NCBI GenBank assembly: GCA_017441505.1
Contig: JAFRXL010000038.1
Span: 1 to 43,408, forward strand
Direction of reading: 5' to 3'
Length of the DNA: 43,408 nt
From: Ruminococcus sp.
GTDB lineage: Bacteria; Bacillota; Clostridia; Oscillospirales; Ruminococcaceae
Shown: positions 1 to 8,534 of the stretch, piece by piece
Numbering within the stretch: position 1 is the stretch's first letter
Layout of the letters: the number at the start of each line of letters is the position of its first letter
Notes under the pieces: generated by a model
The model's input: only the letters and a program-made list of their open reading frames with translations
Databases searched by the model: none
Told to the model about the DNA's origin: nothing
Program-made: the position numbers and the translations under genes

Positions 1-1734
1 CATTGCCCAGTACTCGTTAGAAGCATCGCTTGTGGAAGTACCGAAAGCACCCTGCCACTTACCGAGAGAACCGTTGTTGGAAGAGATGCTTACCTCTACC
101 TTAGTTACCTTCTCTGTTGCAGGAATACCGAATTCAGCCCATTCCCAGCCTACCATCTTATCGTCTGAGTTCTGGTTGTACTTGATACGCTGATTTGGTG
201 AATATGTGTACACACCTTCGCCCTGAGGATTAGGTGTCTTTGAAGTTGTAGTTGTTGTTGGCTGAGGACCAGGAGTATACTTTGTAGTAGTTGTTGGTTC
301 TGGACCAGGAGTTGAAGAACCGGAATAGATCTTTGTAACGCCTGTAATGTTTTTGTCAGTAGAGCCTGACTTATGGATGCTGTAAAGACCAGCAGCTGCA
401 CCAACAAGACCTGCATTGTAGTCTATAGCTACTTCATTTGCAACATAGTCCTGGATACTGTCGGTATATGAACCGTTTGAATCAACAGGACCGCCTACGA
501 GAGCACCGATAAGTGTAGGGCTTCCGTTCTTAGCCTGTGTTGAATTACCCATTTCACCATAGCTTGAATAACCAGAAGCTGCTCTATGGTGAGGATTCTG
601 TGGGTATTTGTTTCCGATGCCTATAACGAAGCTATAGCCTGATGGGTTATTGCCTGTGATATAGTTCATCTGACCTTGTGCCCAATTGGTATAATCAGCA
701 TTTGAATGCTTGGAAGCAACCAGTGCTGTAAACTGCATTGAGCAGTTCAGACGTGCACTACCCCATTTATCAAGGAAGTAATAGCCGTTCTGAGTTTTCT
801 GCTGTGTAGTTGTGCTGATCCAGTTATTTACCTTTGTCCAATCGTTAGTAGCTTCTGCTATAAGACAAGCAGCACCAAGATCGGAGTTTTCCCAACCGTG
901 TACCCAGCCGAGGTACTGAGTTACCTTGCTCTTTGCATCGTTAAGGTAGCTCTGATTACCTGTAGCAATATAAAGTGCAGCAGCAGCCCATGCCTGTTCA
1001 TCCTTGCAAGAGCTGTTCTTATAGAACCAGTTTCCGTCTTTGGACTGAAGACCTTCTGTAGCTACCTGATTGTACTGTGTTGAGAACTTGTAGAGAGCTT
1101 CAGCGTATGTAAGATCCTCTCGGTTGCCGAAGTTCTTATAGTTGAATGCGAGTGCAGCAGCATACTGAGCGGCAATATCACTTGCACCGTTGTTTGACCA
1201 GTACATTCTTCTGCTGCCTGTTTGATTTTCAGGTGTTCCCCAGTAAGCATGGTCATCGTCGCCGTTGCCTTTCTGATAGAGGACACTTGTAACGTTTCCG
1301 CCGCTCATTTTTGTTGCTCTCTTGAAGAAATCACAAAAATGATCAGTTATCATTTTAAGGTGGTCACCCTGTCCGGTAGCATTGTAAGCATCCTTGAACT
1401 CATAGTAGCTCCAGCCGAGGGTAGAAGCTGAAAATCCTTGAGGGAGACCGAACATTGCGTGGTCGCCAGCATCGTGGAAGCCGCCAGGGACTTCGTCATT
1501 TGTATGGCAGTTGCCTCTCCAGCTCAAACCGCAGCCGGAAATGTCACCGCACATATTTGCGTCGTAAAAATAAAGTGAGTACTGAAGGAGCTTAGCGTAG
1601 TTATCGTATCCAGCTGCAGTTGCTGAGAGAGAGGGAGCCTCTGATGCTACCGGAGCAGCAAGAGGAGAGACAACTGCGGAAAAAGCGATAACACCACTAA
1701 GAACCATGTTTTTGATCCTTGAAAATGTCTTCAT
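1..1734 (-). CDS. GH9 cellulase, secreted, C-terminus cut by the window
   Basis: This encodes a secreted endoglucanase-type GH9 enzyme that hydrolyses beta-1,4-glucan. The frame is open from the ATG at 1734 to base 1 (578 codons), so the C-terminus lies outside the window. Residues 1 to about 35 form a signal peptide. The GH9 domain follows, with GGFHDAGDHAMF near residue 84, PHHRAASG, and the C-terminal NEVAIDYNAG block that contains the acid/base Glu. A Pro/Thr linker (about residues 480-505) leads into a beta-rich module with VEVSISSNNGSLGKWQGAFG. This resembles carbohydrate-binding modules of ruminococcal GH9 enzymes (CBM79-like is my guess). A dockerin may lie beyond the edge. The ATG is preceded by a weak GAAAGAAG ribosome site. 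It lies beside a second GH9 gene in the same orientation. Confidence 0.93.
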   Translation of the reverse strand, partial: MKTFSRIKNMVLSGVIAFSAVVSPLAAPVASEAPSLSATAAGYDNYAKLLQYSLYFYDANMCGDISGCGLSWRGNCHTNDEVPGGFHDAGDHAMFGLPQGFSASTLGWSYYEFKDAYNATGQGDHLKMITDHFCDFFKRATKMSGGNVTSVLYQKGNGDDDHAYWGTPENQTGSRRMYWSNNGASDIAAQYAAALAFNYKNFGNREDLTYAEALYKFSTQYNQVATEGLQSKDGNWFYKNSSCKDEQAWAAAALYIATGNQSYLNDAKSKVTQYLGWVHGWENSDLGAACLIAEATNDWTKVNNWISTTTQQKTQNGYYFLDKWGSARLNCSMQFTALVASKHSNADYTNWAQGQMNYITGNNPSGYSFVIGIGNKYPQNPHHRAASGYSSYGEMGNSTQAKNGSPTLIGALVGGPVDSNGSYTDSIQDYVANEVAIDYNAGLVGAAAGLYSIHKSGSTDKNITGVTKIYSGSSTPGPEPTTTTKYTPGPQPTTTTTSKTPNPQGEGVYTYSPNQRIKYNQNSDDKMVGWEWAEFGIPATEKVTKVEVSISSNNGSLGKWQGAFGTSTSDASNEYWAM

Positions 1735-1973
1735 GAATATCACGCTTCTTTCTCAATATTTGCCTATAATATGTATAATTTCATTATACAGTTTTTTGCA
1801 GTGATTTTAGTTACATTTAAGTTACTAAAATATTACAATATGGTAAAAATCACATAATTTTCACAATTTCAGAATATTGCACAAAAGTGATATAAACATT
1901 ATGTGCATAATAACATTTGCACTGTGGAAATATGTCGGCTAAAGCAGTTGGCTGTATACATATTGGGAAGAAA

Positions 1974-1999
1974 ATAGGAGACACCGAAGTGTCTCCTAT
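1974..1999 (-). terminator. Terminator of the dockerin GH9 gene
   Basis: A perfect 11-bp stem, ATAGGAGACAC/GTGTCTCCTAT, closes on a TTCG tetraloop in the minus-strand direction and is followed by TTTTCTT. It begins 7 bases past the stop codon of the upstream GH9 gene. Confidence 0.85.
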
Positions 2000-2005
2000 G
2001 GTCTG

Positions 2006-4234
2006 TTAATTTGATACAGCGTCAAGGATAGGGTTAAGGGTCGGGATAGCATGAATGAGATATTTTTGTATCCATACAGCATCCATATTTGTGACACCGC
2101 TTGTGCCGTGTTCATAAACGTCGGCATTGCGGTAACCCTTTTCGGTGATGTGGTTTTCGTCAGTACCGTCAAGACCGAAAGCGTCCTCATTAGCTAACAT
2201 CTGCATAATGAGTACGGCGTCATTCATTTTTACCTCGCCGCTGTCGTTGGAATCGCCCCAGATTATATTTTCCGGAGGTGTAGTGGTGGTAGTTGTAGTG
2301 GTCTGAATCGGAGTATCTACAGTCTTGTAGTAAACTCTGTAGACCTCAGAGATAGTGCTTGAACCCTTGTTTGACCACCAGAGGTGGAGTGTAACAGTGT
2401 CATTCTGAGCTTCGATTCCGGCAACAGGTGTATTGATGACAGTTTTTCCGCTGCCGTCGTCAGTGAAGTTGAACTGACCGGTCTGGCTGTACTGACCGCT
2501 GTTGGAAGTATAGGATATTGCACCGTTTCCGTTGTCGCCCGCATCGGATTTGATTACAAATTCAAGCTCGTCAGCACCTTTAAGCTCTATGTTGAGCTCT
2601 TTGCCTGCTGCGACATTGACTTTTTCTGTGACCTTAGTAGTAACTACAGTAGTTGTAGAAGCTCTTGTAGTTGTTATTCTTGTGGTAGTAGTCTTTGATA
2701 CAGTCGGGTCATCCGGCTCGCTGTTTCCGAATACGAAATCGTCATTTATCTCAGAAGCACTTGACTCTATCGACTTGATAGCAGAAGTGTCGCCGCCGTA
2801 GAGTTCTGCAAGACCTGCACAAGCAAGAGCGAAGCAGCCGTTGTAATCGAGAGCACCTTCTGTATACTGGTATTTATCTGTCTGATCCTGATAACCGCTG
2901 TTATCGTCGCCGCCTACGAGCATACCGTAGTTAGTATACTTAGCGGACGGGTTAGTTGAAGCTGTATCGTTGCCATTGCCCGGGTTAGCGGCACGGTGGT
3001 GGATGTGGACTGGCCACTTGTTGCCGTAACCGATAAGAAAGCTGTATCCGAGAGAGTTGTTTCCGAGGATATGGTCCATCTGGAATTTAGCTGCCTTTGC
3101 GTAGCTTGAATTAGCGTCGCCTTCAGCGAGGATGAGACCTCTCAGCTGTTTAGCACAGTTATAACGTGAAGCTCCCCAGCCGCTTGCACAGTAAGTAGTC
3201 TCGCTTATACCGCCTTGGTTAGGATATTCGTAAATAAGCTCCTGCTTAAAGACATTTTCGCCTGTAGCTTTGTACATCATAGAACAATAGCCCTGCCATA
3301 CCTTATCCCATGTATAAACGTATCCGTCGTACTGATTTCCGCCGTAGTCGCCGCTCTTAGGAGTACGAGACGGTTTATCGCCTTCGTTGAGTATCCAGAG
3401 CCAAGCCTGAGCAAGAGCTTCTTCGTCCTGATACTGAGCATCAGTGTCGTAGAATCCGCCGATACCGCCAGAGTTGTTTCCGACGTGCTTCTGACCGAAT
3501 GAAAGAAGTGCTTTTGCGTATCTTATACATTCGTCCGCATAAGCCGGGTCTGCGTCACGCCATACATAGGCTGTTCCTGCAAGACCGGCAGCCATTTCGC
3601 AGCATACAGCCGAGTTGTTTGAAGATGATGTCAGCCAGTAAATTGGTCTTGCATAGGTCTGAGTTTCAGGAGCTGACCAGTAGCTGTGGTCAGTACCGCC
3701 CTCGGCAACAACGTGAGCAACAGCAACAACGTTATCAGAGCCGTCGAGGAAAGTTGTCTTCATGAGGTAATCAGCACCCCATTTGAGCTCATACATGAGG
3801 TGGTCTTTACATCCAGCCTTTTCGTAAACTCCAGGGAAGAGGTAGTCTGACATAGCAAGGCTTGATATTCCGAAGCCTATAGTGAGATTGAATTTGATAT
3901 GGTCGCCGGCATCGTGGAAGCCGCCGGAAACGTCTACTTTTCCGTCACCGTCCGGATCGACGATAGCCTTAGCTGAACCGCTTAGCGTACCAACGGAAGC
4001 AGTTGCGTCATAGGTGTGGCAGTCGCCTCTCCATGTGAGCGGACCGCCTGTTATACCTGTTCCACAGGCATTACTGTCGTAGAAATACAGTGACATAGCA
4101 AGAGCTTCGTAGTAGTTGTTATCTGTTGCGGCATTTACAGACGGTGAGTAGCTCATAGTGGTCACAGAGCTTGCCACCATAGCTGTACTTATGATGCCGG
4201 TAACAGCCTTTTTGATTTTTGATCTTATTGACAT
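2006..4234 (-). CDS. GH9 cellulase with C-terminal dockerin (cellulosomal)
   Basis: A 742-residue secreted cellulase. Order: signal peptide (about 1-35, ending near VNAATDN), GH9 catalytic domain (about 40-495) with GGFHDAGDHIKF near residue 101, HIHHRAANPG and the C-terminal TEGALDYNG acid/base block, a Thr-rich linker, a beta-sandwich CBM-like module (about 538-635), a second Thr run, and a dockerin (about 659-742) with calcium loops DSNDSGEVKMND and NADVYEHGTSGVTNMD. The dockerin should tether it to a scaffoldin cohesin. I chose the ATG at 4234 because AAAGGAGTG lies 8 bases upstream; an in-frame codon 11 codons earlier lacks a ribosome site. Together with the neighbouring GH9 it suggests a cellulose-degradation locus. 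Confidence 0.95.
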   Translation of the reverse strand: MSIRSKIKKAVTGIISTAMVASSVTTMSYSPSVNAATDNNYYEALAMSLYFYDSNACGTGITGGPLTWRGDCHTYDATASVGTLSGSAKAIVDPDGDGKVDVSGGFHDAGDHIKFNLTIGFGISSLAMSDYLFPGVYEKAGCKDHLMYELKWGADYLMKTTFLDGSDNVVAVAHVVAEGGTDHSYWSAPETQTYARPIYWLTSSSNNSAVCCEMAAGLAGTAYVWRDADPAYADECIRYAKALLSFGQKHVGNNSGGIGGFYDTDAQYQDEEALAQAWLWILNEGDKPSRTPKSGDYGGNQYDGYVYTWDKVWQGYCSMMYKATGENVFKQELIYEYPNQGGISETTYCASGWGASRYNCAKQLRGLILAEGDANSSYAKAAKFQMDHILGNNSLGYSFLIGYGNKWPVHIHHRAANPGNGNDTASTNPSAKYTNYGMLVGGDDNSGYQDQTDKYQYTEGALDYNGCFALACAGLAELYGGDTSAIKSIESSASEINDDFVFGNSEPDDPTVSKTTTTRITTTRASTTTVVTTKVTEKVNVAAGKELNIELKGADELEFVIKSDAGDNGNGAISYTSNSGQYSQTGQFNFTDDGSGKTVINTPVAGIEAQNDTVTLHLWWSNKGSSTISEVYRVYYKTVDTPIQTTTTTTTTPPENIIWGDSNDSGEVKMNDAVLIMQMLANEDAFGLDGTDENHITEKGYRNADVYEHGTSGVTNMDAVWIQKYLIHAIPTLNPILDAVSN

Positions 4235-4335
4235 GATAAATGCACTCCTTTCATTTTGTAAGGGCAATTTGGGATATTTTGGTCAGATGAAGTCCTCCCG
4301 TATCATCTGCACAAAAACATCCACTATACACCTAC

Positions 4336-4341
4336 ATTATA
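4336..4341 (-). promoter_or_regulatory. Extended -10 promoter of the dockerin GH9 gene
   Basis: On the minus strand the sequence reads TTTATGGTATAATGT, an extended -10 (TGGTATAAT) about 100 bases upstream of the GH9 start. There is no good -35. The same TTTATGGTATAATGT occurs in front of the sulfatase-fold gene at 39.8 kb. Confidence 0.6.
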
Positions 4342-4455
4342 CCATAAATAAAGGGCATTTTGTTACTAAACTATGTACAAATACTGATTTATGCATAAAT
4401 TCAGCATTTAGTTTAAATATATCGGACTGATATTGTGCAAATTAGATACAAAAAT

Positions 4456-4485
4456 ACCGGTGAACTTTAATGTTAGTTCACCGGT
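4456..4485 (-). terminator. Terminator of the GGDEF gene
   Basis: An 11-bp perfect stem, ACCGGTGAACT/AGTTCACCGGT, with an 8-base loop. On the minus strand it is followed by ATTTTTG. It sits directly after the stop codon of the sugar-binding/GGDEF gene. Confidence 0.85.
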
Positions 4486-4489
4486 GGTA

Positions 4490-6361
4490 TTATTTTTTTG
4501 CAGAATCTTTTTTTCTGCGTTTTTCTGAGTACATAAGCTCATCTGAGTGCTTTATAAGGCTTTCAATCCGCATTTCTTCCGGTTTATCGGTGGAGTATAC
4601 CCCGATACTTGAAGATACATTATAATCGAATCCGAAGCTGTTCTTTTCGAGGAAGAAGCTGATGCTGTTCTTGATGCTCTCTTCCTGCGGAGCTCCGCCC
4701 ATTACAGCCATCATCTCATCGCCGCCGAGCCTTACGAAAAGCGAATCCTCCGGACAAGCATACTGCAAAGCGTCTGCGACCATGCGGATAGCTTTATCAC
4801 CAGCCATATGTCCGAATTTATCGTTTATATATTTCAGATTATCGAGGTCTGCAAGTACTACCGTTATTGATGAAGTGTTCGGGTTGCCGAACCTTCTCTC
4901 GAATTCATTTGAGAAACCGATGCGGTTGAATAGTCCGGTAAGAGGGTCGGTGCGGTACATCTCCTCGACACGGAACAACAGATAACGCTGGCTCTGGTTA
5001 TTGATGTATCCTCCGAGAGCGTTGTTAAGAGCTGTTATTATAATAGGTATACGGCAATATAAATTGAGGTCGTCAACAGGATAGTGGAATATGACGTATC
5101 CGAGCGGAGTGCTGAGGTAGTCTATCATTGAAAATACAAGAGGACATTTCTTTTCGAGCAGCCTGTCTATCTCCGGTATTATATTGTTCTTATGGAAGTT
5201 GAAAGGCTTGTAGTCCTGAAGTGAGCCGAAATTATGCAGTACACACATCTCGTCCTCAAAAATATCCTCTTCAGTATGAACGAAAGGCTTTGCGGTCGGG
5301 ACAGTGAACCTCTTATTCAGAAGGCAGGTCGTATCAGAGAAAACATAGTTGTCGAAGAGAGCTGAAACTTCCTCGATACTGCGGCAGTTCTGCATTTTCT
5401 CCGAACATTTTGAAAGTGCGTGGTTGTCATCCTGAATGCGGTTGAATCGTGAACTTAGAAGAGACATTATGGAGGGCACGTTTATGGTCTTATCATCACA
5501 GCATCCGCATGAATTAGAGGGCATAAGCTCCGGCATTACTTGGGTAGAACCGGTGAATTTTCCGGTGCGGAACAGTTCGTCAGCTGTTTCAGCGACCTTT
5601 TTGCCCATAAGCGTGAGACTACAGCTTGCGGAGGTTATCCTCGGCAAAGAGAATAAAATGTCCTCTATACCGTCAAATCCCGTTACTATAACATCATCCG
5701 GAACGTTTATCCCGTTTTCCATAAGTACCGTACAGACATTTATCGCCATTATATCGTTTGCACATATTATGGCTCTTGGCAGTTTTCCGCTTTCTATGAG
5801 CCGGAGAGTTGCCTGTTTTGCGGGAACTCCCCAGAAGTCCCCATAGCTGACATTATCCTCGGTGAATTCTATCCCCTTTTCAGCAAGCACATCCTCGATC
5901 ACCTTGCGTCTTTCTTCCGAGAAGGAGTTTCCTTTGAATCCAGCCATGTAATGGATGTCAGTAATACCGTGGAAATCGGTGATATGTCTTACGATCTTTT
6001 CAAATCCCTCTTTAAATGCGAAACCGAGGTTGATACAGCCCTCAAAATAGCCGTCGATAGTTATAACGGGTACTCCGTGCTCCTGAGCGTTGAGTACAAG
6101 GGCAGCAATAGTAGGTTTGTGCTTTATACCTTCTGCAGATATGACCAGTACGTCAACGATGCTGAAGTCGATAAGGTCAAATATACGTGCTTCGGTCTGG
6201 CTTCTTGTATCAGCATAAAAAAGATCTTCGCATAGATTGTATACAAAAACACTGTGTCCGAGTTTCTGAGCTTCTGCGTTCAGTGATGTGGTCAGCTGAA
6301 AGCTCGGAACTTCACCTAATTTTGAAAGGCATAGTGCAATGATCCTTCGTCCGTTTATCAT
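4490..6361 (-). CDS. LacI-type ligand-binding domain fused to a GGDEF diguanylate cyclase
   Basis: A 623-residue cytosolic protein. Residues 1 to about 290 match the periplasmic-binding-protein-like effector domain of LacI/GalR regulators (AIICANDIMAINVC, DVIVTGFDGIED) but no DNA-binding helix-turn-helix precedes it. A middle region of about 160 residues is unassigned. Residues about 460-623 are a GGDEF domain with DPLTGLFNR near 472 and the active-site loop RLGGDEMM near 547, so the usual GGDEF Phe is Met. There is no signal peptide or membrane helix. The inference is that an intracellular sugar or nucleoside controls cyclic-di-GMP synthesis. AGGAG lies 6 bases before the ATG. It is the upstream neighbour of two cellulase genes but has its own promoter and terminator. 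Confidence 0.88.
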   Translation of the reverse strand: MINGRRIIALCLSKLGEVPSFQLTTSLNAEAQKLGHSVFVYNLCEDLFYADTRSQTEARIFDLIDFSIVDVLVISAEGIKHKPTIAALVLNAQEHGVPVITIDGYFEGCINLGFAFKEGFEKIVRHITDFHGITDIHYMAGFKGNSFSEERRKVIEDVLAEKGIEFTEDNVSYGDFWGVPAKQATLRLIESGKLPRAIICANDIMAINVCTVLMENGINVPDDVIVTGFDGIEDILFSLPRITSASCSLTLMGKKVAETADELFRTGKFTGSTQVMPELMPSNSCGCCDDKTINVPSIMSLLSSRFNRIQDDNHALSKCSEKMQNCRSIEEVSALFDNYVFSDTTCLLNKRFTVPTAKPFVHTEEDIFEDEMCVLHNFGSLQDYKPFNFHKNNIIPEIDRLLEKKCPLVFSMIDYLSTPLGYVIFHYPVDDLNLYCRIPIIITALNNALGGYINNQSQRYLLFRVEEMYRTDPLTGLFNRIGFSNEFERRFGNPNTSSITVVLADLDNLKYINDKFGHMAGDKAIRMVADALQYACPEDSLFVRLGGDEMMAVMGGAPQEESIKNSISFFLEKNSFGFDYNVSSSIGVYSTDKPEEMRIESLIKHSDELMYSEKRRKKDSAKK

Positions 6362-6402
6362 AAATTACTCCTATTTGGCAAAACACATAAAAAATCATTT
6401 AT

Positions 6403-6431
6403 ATGATAACATGGATATGTTGATTTGTCAA
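6403..6431 (-). promoter_or_regulatory. Promoter of the sugar-binding/GGDEF gene
   Basis: On the minus strand, TTGACA (6426-6431), a 17-bp spacer and TATCAT (6403-6408), about 40 bases upstream of the ATG at 6361. Confidence 0.7.
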
Positions 6432-6486
6432 GTTTATATAGAATGGGTGATGTTATAAAATACTTTCTCTTACGTAAAAAGCTGCC

Positions 6487-6824
6487 TTGCTCGTATTAGT
6501 TATATTGAGAGCCATACTTCTATTGAGGGAAACCCTTTTGAAAAAGGGTTCTCCCTTAATCTTTTCTAAAGCCTTCGGCTTCACTTTGCCCCGGACAGGG
6601 TTCTTCTAAAATTAAAAATCCCGTAGTCGATCAACTACGGGAGAACCCTGTCCGGGGAAAAATCATACTGAAAGTCTTTGGAAAGGGGGGCGGGGTGACT
6701 CCCCGCAGTGTGGGGAGATGTCACATAGTGACAGAGGAGACCGCCTCAGTTAGAGGAAACCTTTCTTCAGAAAGGTTTGCCCCGATAAATAGTATATACT
6801 TCTAACATAACTCATACGAGCAAA
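6487..6824. repeat. Long palindromic intergenic repeat, copy 1 (family A)
   Basis: This fills most of the 467-base gap between yabR and the GGDEF gene. From outside in: outer arms TTGCTCGTATTAGTTAT (about 6488-6504) pair with the complement near 6800-6822 with two mismatches. A hairpin GGGAAACCCTTTT/AAAAAGGGTTCTCCC lies at 6527-6554. A central stem pairs CCCCGGACAGGGTTCT (6589-6604) with AGAACCCTGTCCGGGG (6642-6657). A third hairpin AAACCTTTC/GAAAGGTTT lies near 6758-6779. It shares the core from ATTGAGGGAAACCC to GTTTGCCCCGATA with the copy at 37.5 kb. I see no ORF in it. Confidence 0.85.
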
Positions 6825-6828
6825 GTAC

Positions 6829-7287
6829 TTATTTTCTTCTTGTGCCGTTTTTTCTGTCTGTACTTCTTTTAAGATCGCACATACGCTCTTCGCTTGACTG
6901 TTTAAAGCGGCTCATCATGTCCTCGAAAGTCATTTCAGACGGCGGAGTCTGTTTTTTAGGCTCCCACACATTTGGCTTAGGGCGATTATTATTCTGACCG
7001 CCCTCACGAGGTCTTCTTGGCTTCTGCTGAGGCTGAGCCTCGTTATTATCTTCTGCTACTTTCTTGATAGAAAGGCTGACCTTTCCTGCCTCATTGATAC
7101 CTATGACCTTGACCTTGACCTCCTGATTTTCAGTAAGGTGATCTCTTATATCACTTACATAGGTATTAGCGATCTCGGAAATATGCACCATACCAGAGCC
7201 TCCGCCCTCAATATCGACGAAAGCACCGTACTGTGTTATACCCTTGACCTTTCCGTTGTAGATCTTACCAATTTCCAGCTGCTGCAT
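6829..7287 (-). CDS. yabR: S1 RNA-binding domain protein (YabR-like)
   Basis: A 152-residue protein with an S1 OB-fold at residues about 5-74 (GKIYNGKVKGITQYGAFVDIEGG...GMVHISEI). A basic, Gln/Pro/Asn-rich tail follows (PQQKPRRPREGGQNNN) and a short C-terminal helix (SEMTFEDMMSRFKQ). It is expected to bind RNA or ribosomes in the cytoplasm; its exact role is not established from sequence. The position directly after divIC matches the Bacillus order yabP-yabQ-divIC-yabR. AAGGAG lies 13 bases before the ATG, a rather long spacing. Confidence 0.85.
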   Translation of the reverse strand: MQQLEIGKIYNGKVKGITQYGAFVDIEGGGSGMVHISEIANTYVSDIRDHLTENQEVKVKVIGINEAGKVSLSIKKVAEDNNEAQPQQKPRRPREGGQNNNRPKPNVWEPKKQTPPSEMTFEDMMSRFKQSSEERMCDLKRSTDRKNGTRRK

Positions 7288-7311
7288 AATATATAAATAA
7301 CTCCTTTATAA

Positions 7312-7617
7312 TTAATCCCTTGATGTATCATAGAACCTTCGCTCATCGGGATATGCATAACCTCTTTCTTCAAGAGCGATTCTTGCGATATAATCGGCTA
7401 TATCGTCACTGTCAAGGATTCGCTGCAGATCAGCATTTTCGACTTCATAGGCATCGATCTTGACCTGTATAGATTCCATTTCCCGTTCCTTTTCAGCACA
7501 GTCCCTTTCGGTAGCATAGATAAGAACAACACACCCTACCACAACAGCGACTGCAGCAATTCTGATGAGGAATTTATTGAACAGTCCCTTATTATTCTGT
7601 TTTGACTTTCTTGCCAC
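7312..7617 (-). CDS. divIC: Septum formation initiator DivIC/FtsB family
   Basis: A 101-residue bitopic membrane protein. Residues 1-14 are basic and cytoplasmic, one membrane helix spans about 15-33 (IRIAAVAVVVGCVVLIY), and an extracellular coiled coil spans about 35-75 (EKEREMESIQVKIDAYEVENADLQRIL). The C-terminal EERGYAYPDERRFYD matches the DivIC family. It acts in the division septum complex with FtsL and DivIB. The start is a GTG at 7617, lying inside the end of yabQ (26-base overlap), so translation is probably coupled. I found no strong separate ribosome site. Confidence 0.88.
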   Translation of the reverse strand: MARKSKQNNKGLFNKFLIRIAAVAVVVGCVVLIYATERDCAEKEREMESIQVKIDAYEVENADLQRILDSDDIADYIARIALEERGYAYPDERRFYDTSRD

Positions 7618-8140
7618 CTTTGTTCACGTTCTTTCTCATTTTATTTACTTTTTTATTATACATCATTCTGCCTCTTTTTAGCAATAGTATTTTTATTTTT
7701 TTAAATGAGTTATCTATATTTTTGGAATATCCCACAAATTTGACCTTAGTTTTTACACTTAAAAATACACCCAAACGCCTGAAAGGGGATAATACCGTCA
7801 TAACGACCTTTTTTATGATACCTGCTGCACTTCTTATACAGCCTATCAGGCGGTTTCCTATCAGCAATATATACATAGTAAAACCGATAATATTTCCGAT
7901 AGCAAAATAAGCTCTCAGCTCACCTCTTGCTGCTCCGACAGCAAATGCAGACAGTGCGACACAGTATAAGGCGAAGAATATAATATCCTCAATTATGACC
8001 GCCGCCATATTATGTCTCAGCACAGCTCTTATGGTGCGGAACACATCGTATACCACGCCAAAGCCTGCTCCCATGATGCAGGAAGCCGCAAAGAGCACAA
8101 GCTCCTCACGGACTGAAAAGAAAGTTTCCGGCACATTCAT
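7592..8140 (-). CDS. yabQ: Spore cortex biosynthesis protein YabQ
   Basis: A 182-residue membrane protein. The N-terminal third has several hydrophobic helices (about 10-30, 45-68, 78-98) with FFSVREELVLFAASCIMGAGFGVVYDVFRTIR, typical of YabQ. The C-terminal half is basic and cytoplasmic. In Bacillus YabQ acts in the forespore outer membrane and is needed for cortex formation. The ATG overlaps the yabP stop (ATGA, 8137-8140) and its end overlaps divIC. Confidence 0.87.
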   Translation of the reverse strand: MNVPETFFSVREELVLFAASCIMGAGFGVVYDVFRTIRAVLRHNMAAVIIEDIIFFALYCVALSAFAVGAARGELRAYFAIGNIIGFTMYILLIGNRLIGCIRSAAGIIKKVVMTVLSPFRRLGVFLSVKTKVKFVGYSKNIDNSFKKIKILLLKRGRMMYNKKVNKMRKNVNKGGKKVKTE

Positions 8141-8415
8141 CTGAAAAGTCTCCCAAGAGCTGAAAGTGGACCTTTCCTGTCCTTATCGCCGTATATCATC
8201 GACCATATCTCCCCTGTTATGGACATATCTCCGGTCTCCACGCTCATTGAGTCTATATGCAGGTCCTTTCCGTGGATAGTAAGCTCGCCGAGCTCGGTAT
8301 ACAGAGCAATAGTTCTTTCGTCGAAGCTGTCGACATCTGTAACACCGGAAATGCACAGCTTTTTGCGGTTTTCGAGTATTAAATTCTGATCTTTTCTTAT
8401 AGACTTATCCTGCAT
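8137..8415 (-). CDS. yabP: Sporulation protein YabP
   Basis: A 92-residue soluble protein with the YabP-family beta-rich repeat pattern (ENRKKLCISGVTDVDSFDERTIALYTELGELTIHGKDLHI). In Bacillus it is a SigmaE-controlled mother-cell protein that works with YabQ. GGAGG lies 8 bases before the ATG. It is the first gene of yabP-yabQ-divIC-yabR. On the minus strand upstream, TATTT and CATATATAA lie about 12 bp apart and faintly resemble a SigmaE promoter; I do not regard this as established. Confidence 0.87.
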   Translation of the reverse strand: MQDKSIRKDQNLILENRKKLCISGVTDVDSFDERTIALYTELGELTIHGKDLHIDSMSVETGDMSITGEIWSMIYGDKDRKGPLSALGRLFR

Positions 8416-8497
8416 GATGATACCTCCGTAATTTTATGATCTGTCTTCACAGTTTCTTATATATGAGTATATTCTGAAATACCGGAGGATATGCAAA

Positions 8498-8524
8498 AAG
8501 CTGCCGTAGCGGTCACGGCAGCTT
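8498..8524 (-). terminator. Terminator of the Wzz-like gene
   Basis: Perfect 10-bp stem AAGCTGCCGT/ACGGCAGCTT with a 7-base loop. On the minus strand it is followed by TTTTTGC, just after the Wzz-like stop codon and before the yabP promoter region. Confidence 0.85.
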
Positions 8525-8534
8525 CTTTAAGAAA

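Noticed and set aside
1821-4370. GTTACTAAA shared upstream of both GH9 genes (1821-1829 and 4362-4370).
   Set aside because: A 9-bp AT-rich match at different distances from the two promoters is weak evidence for a common operator.
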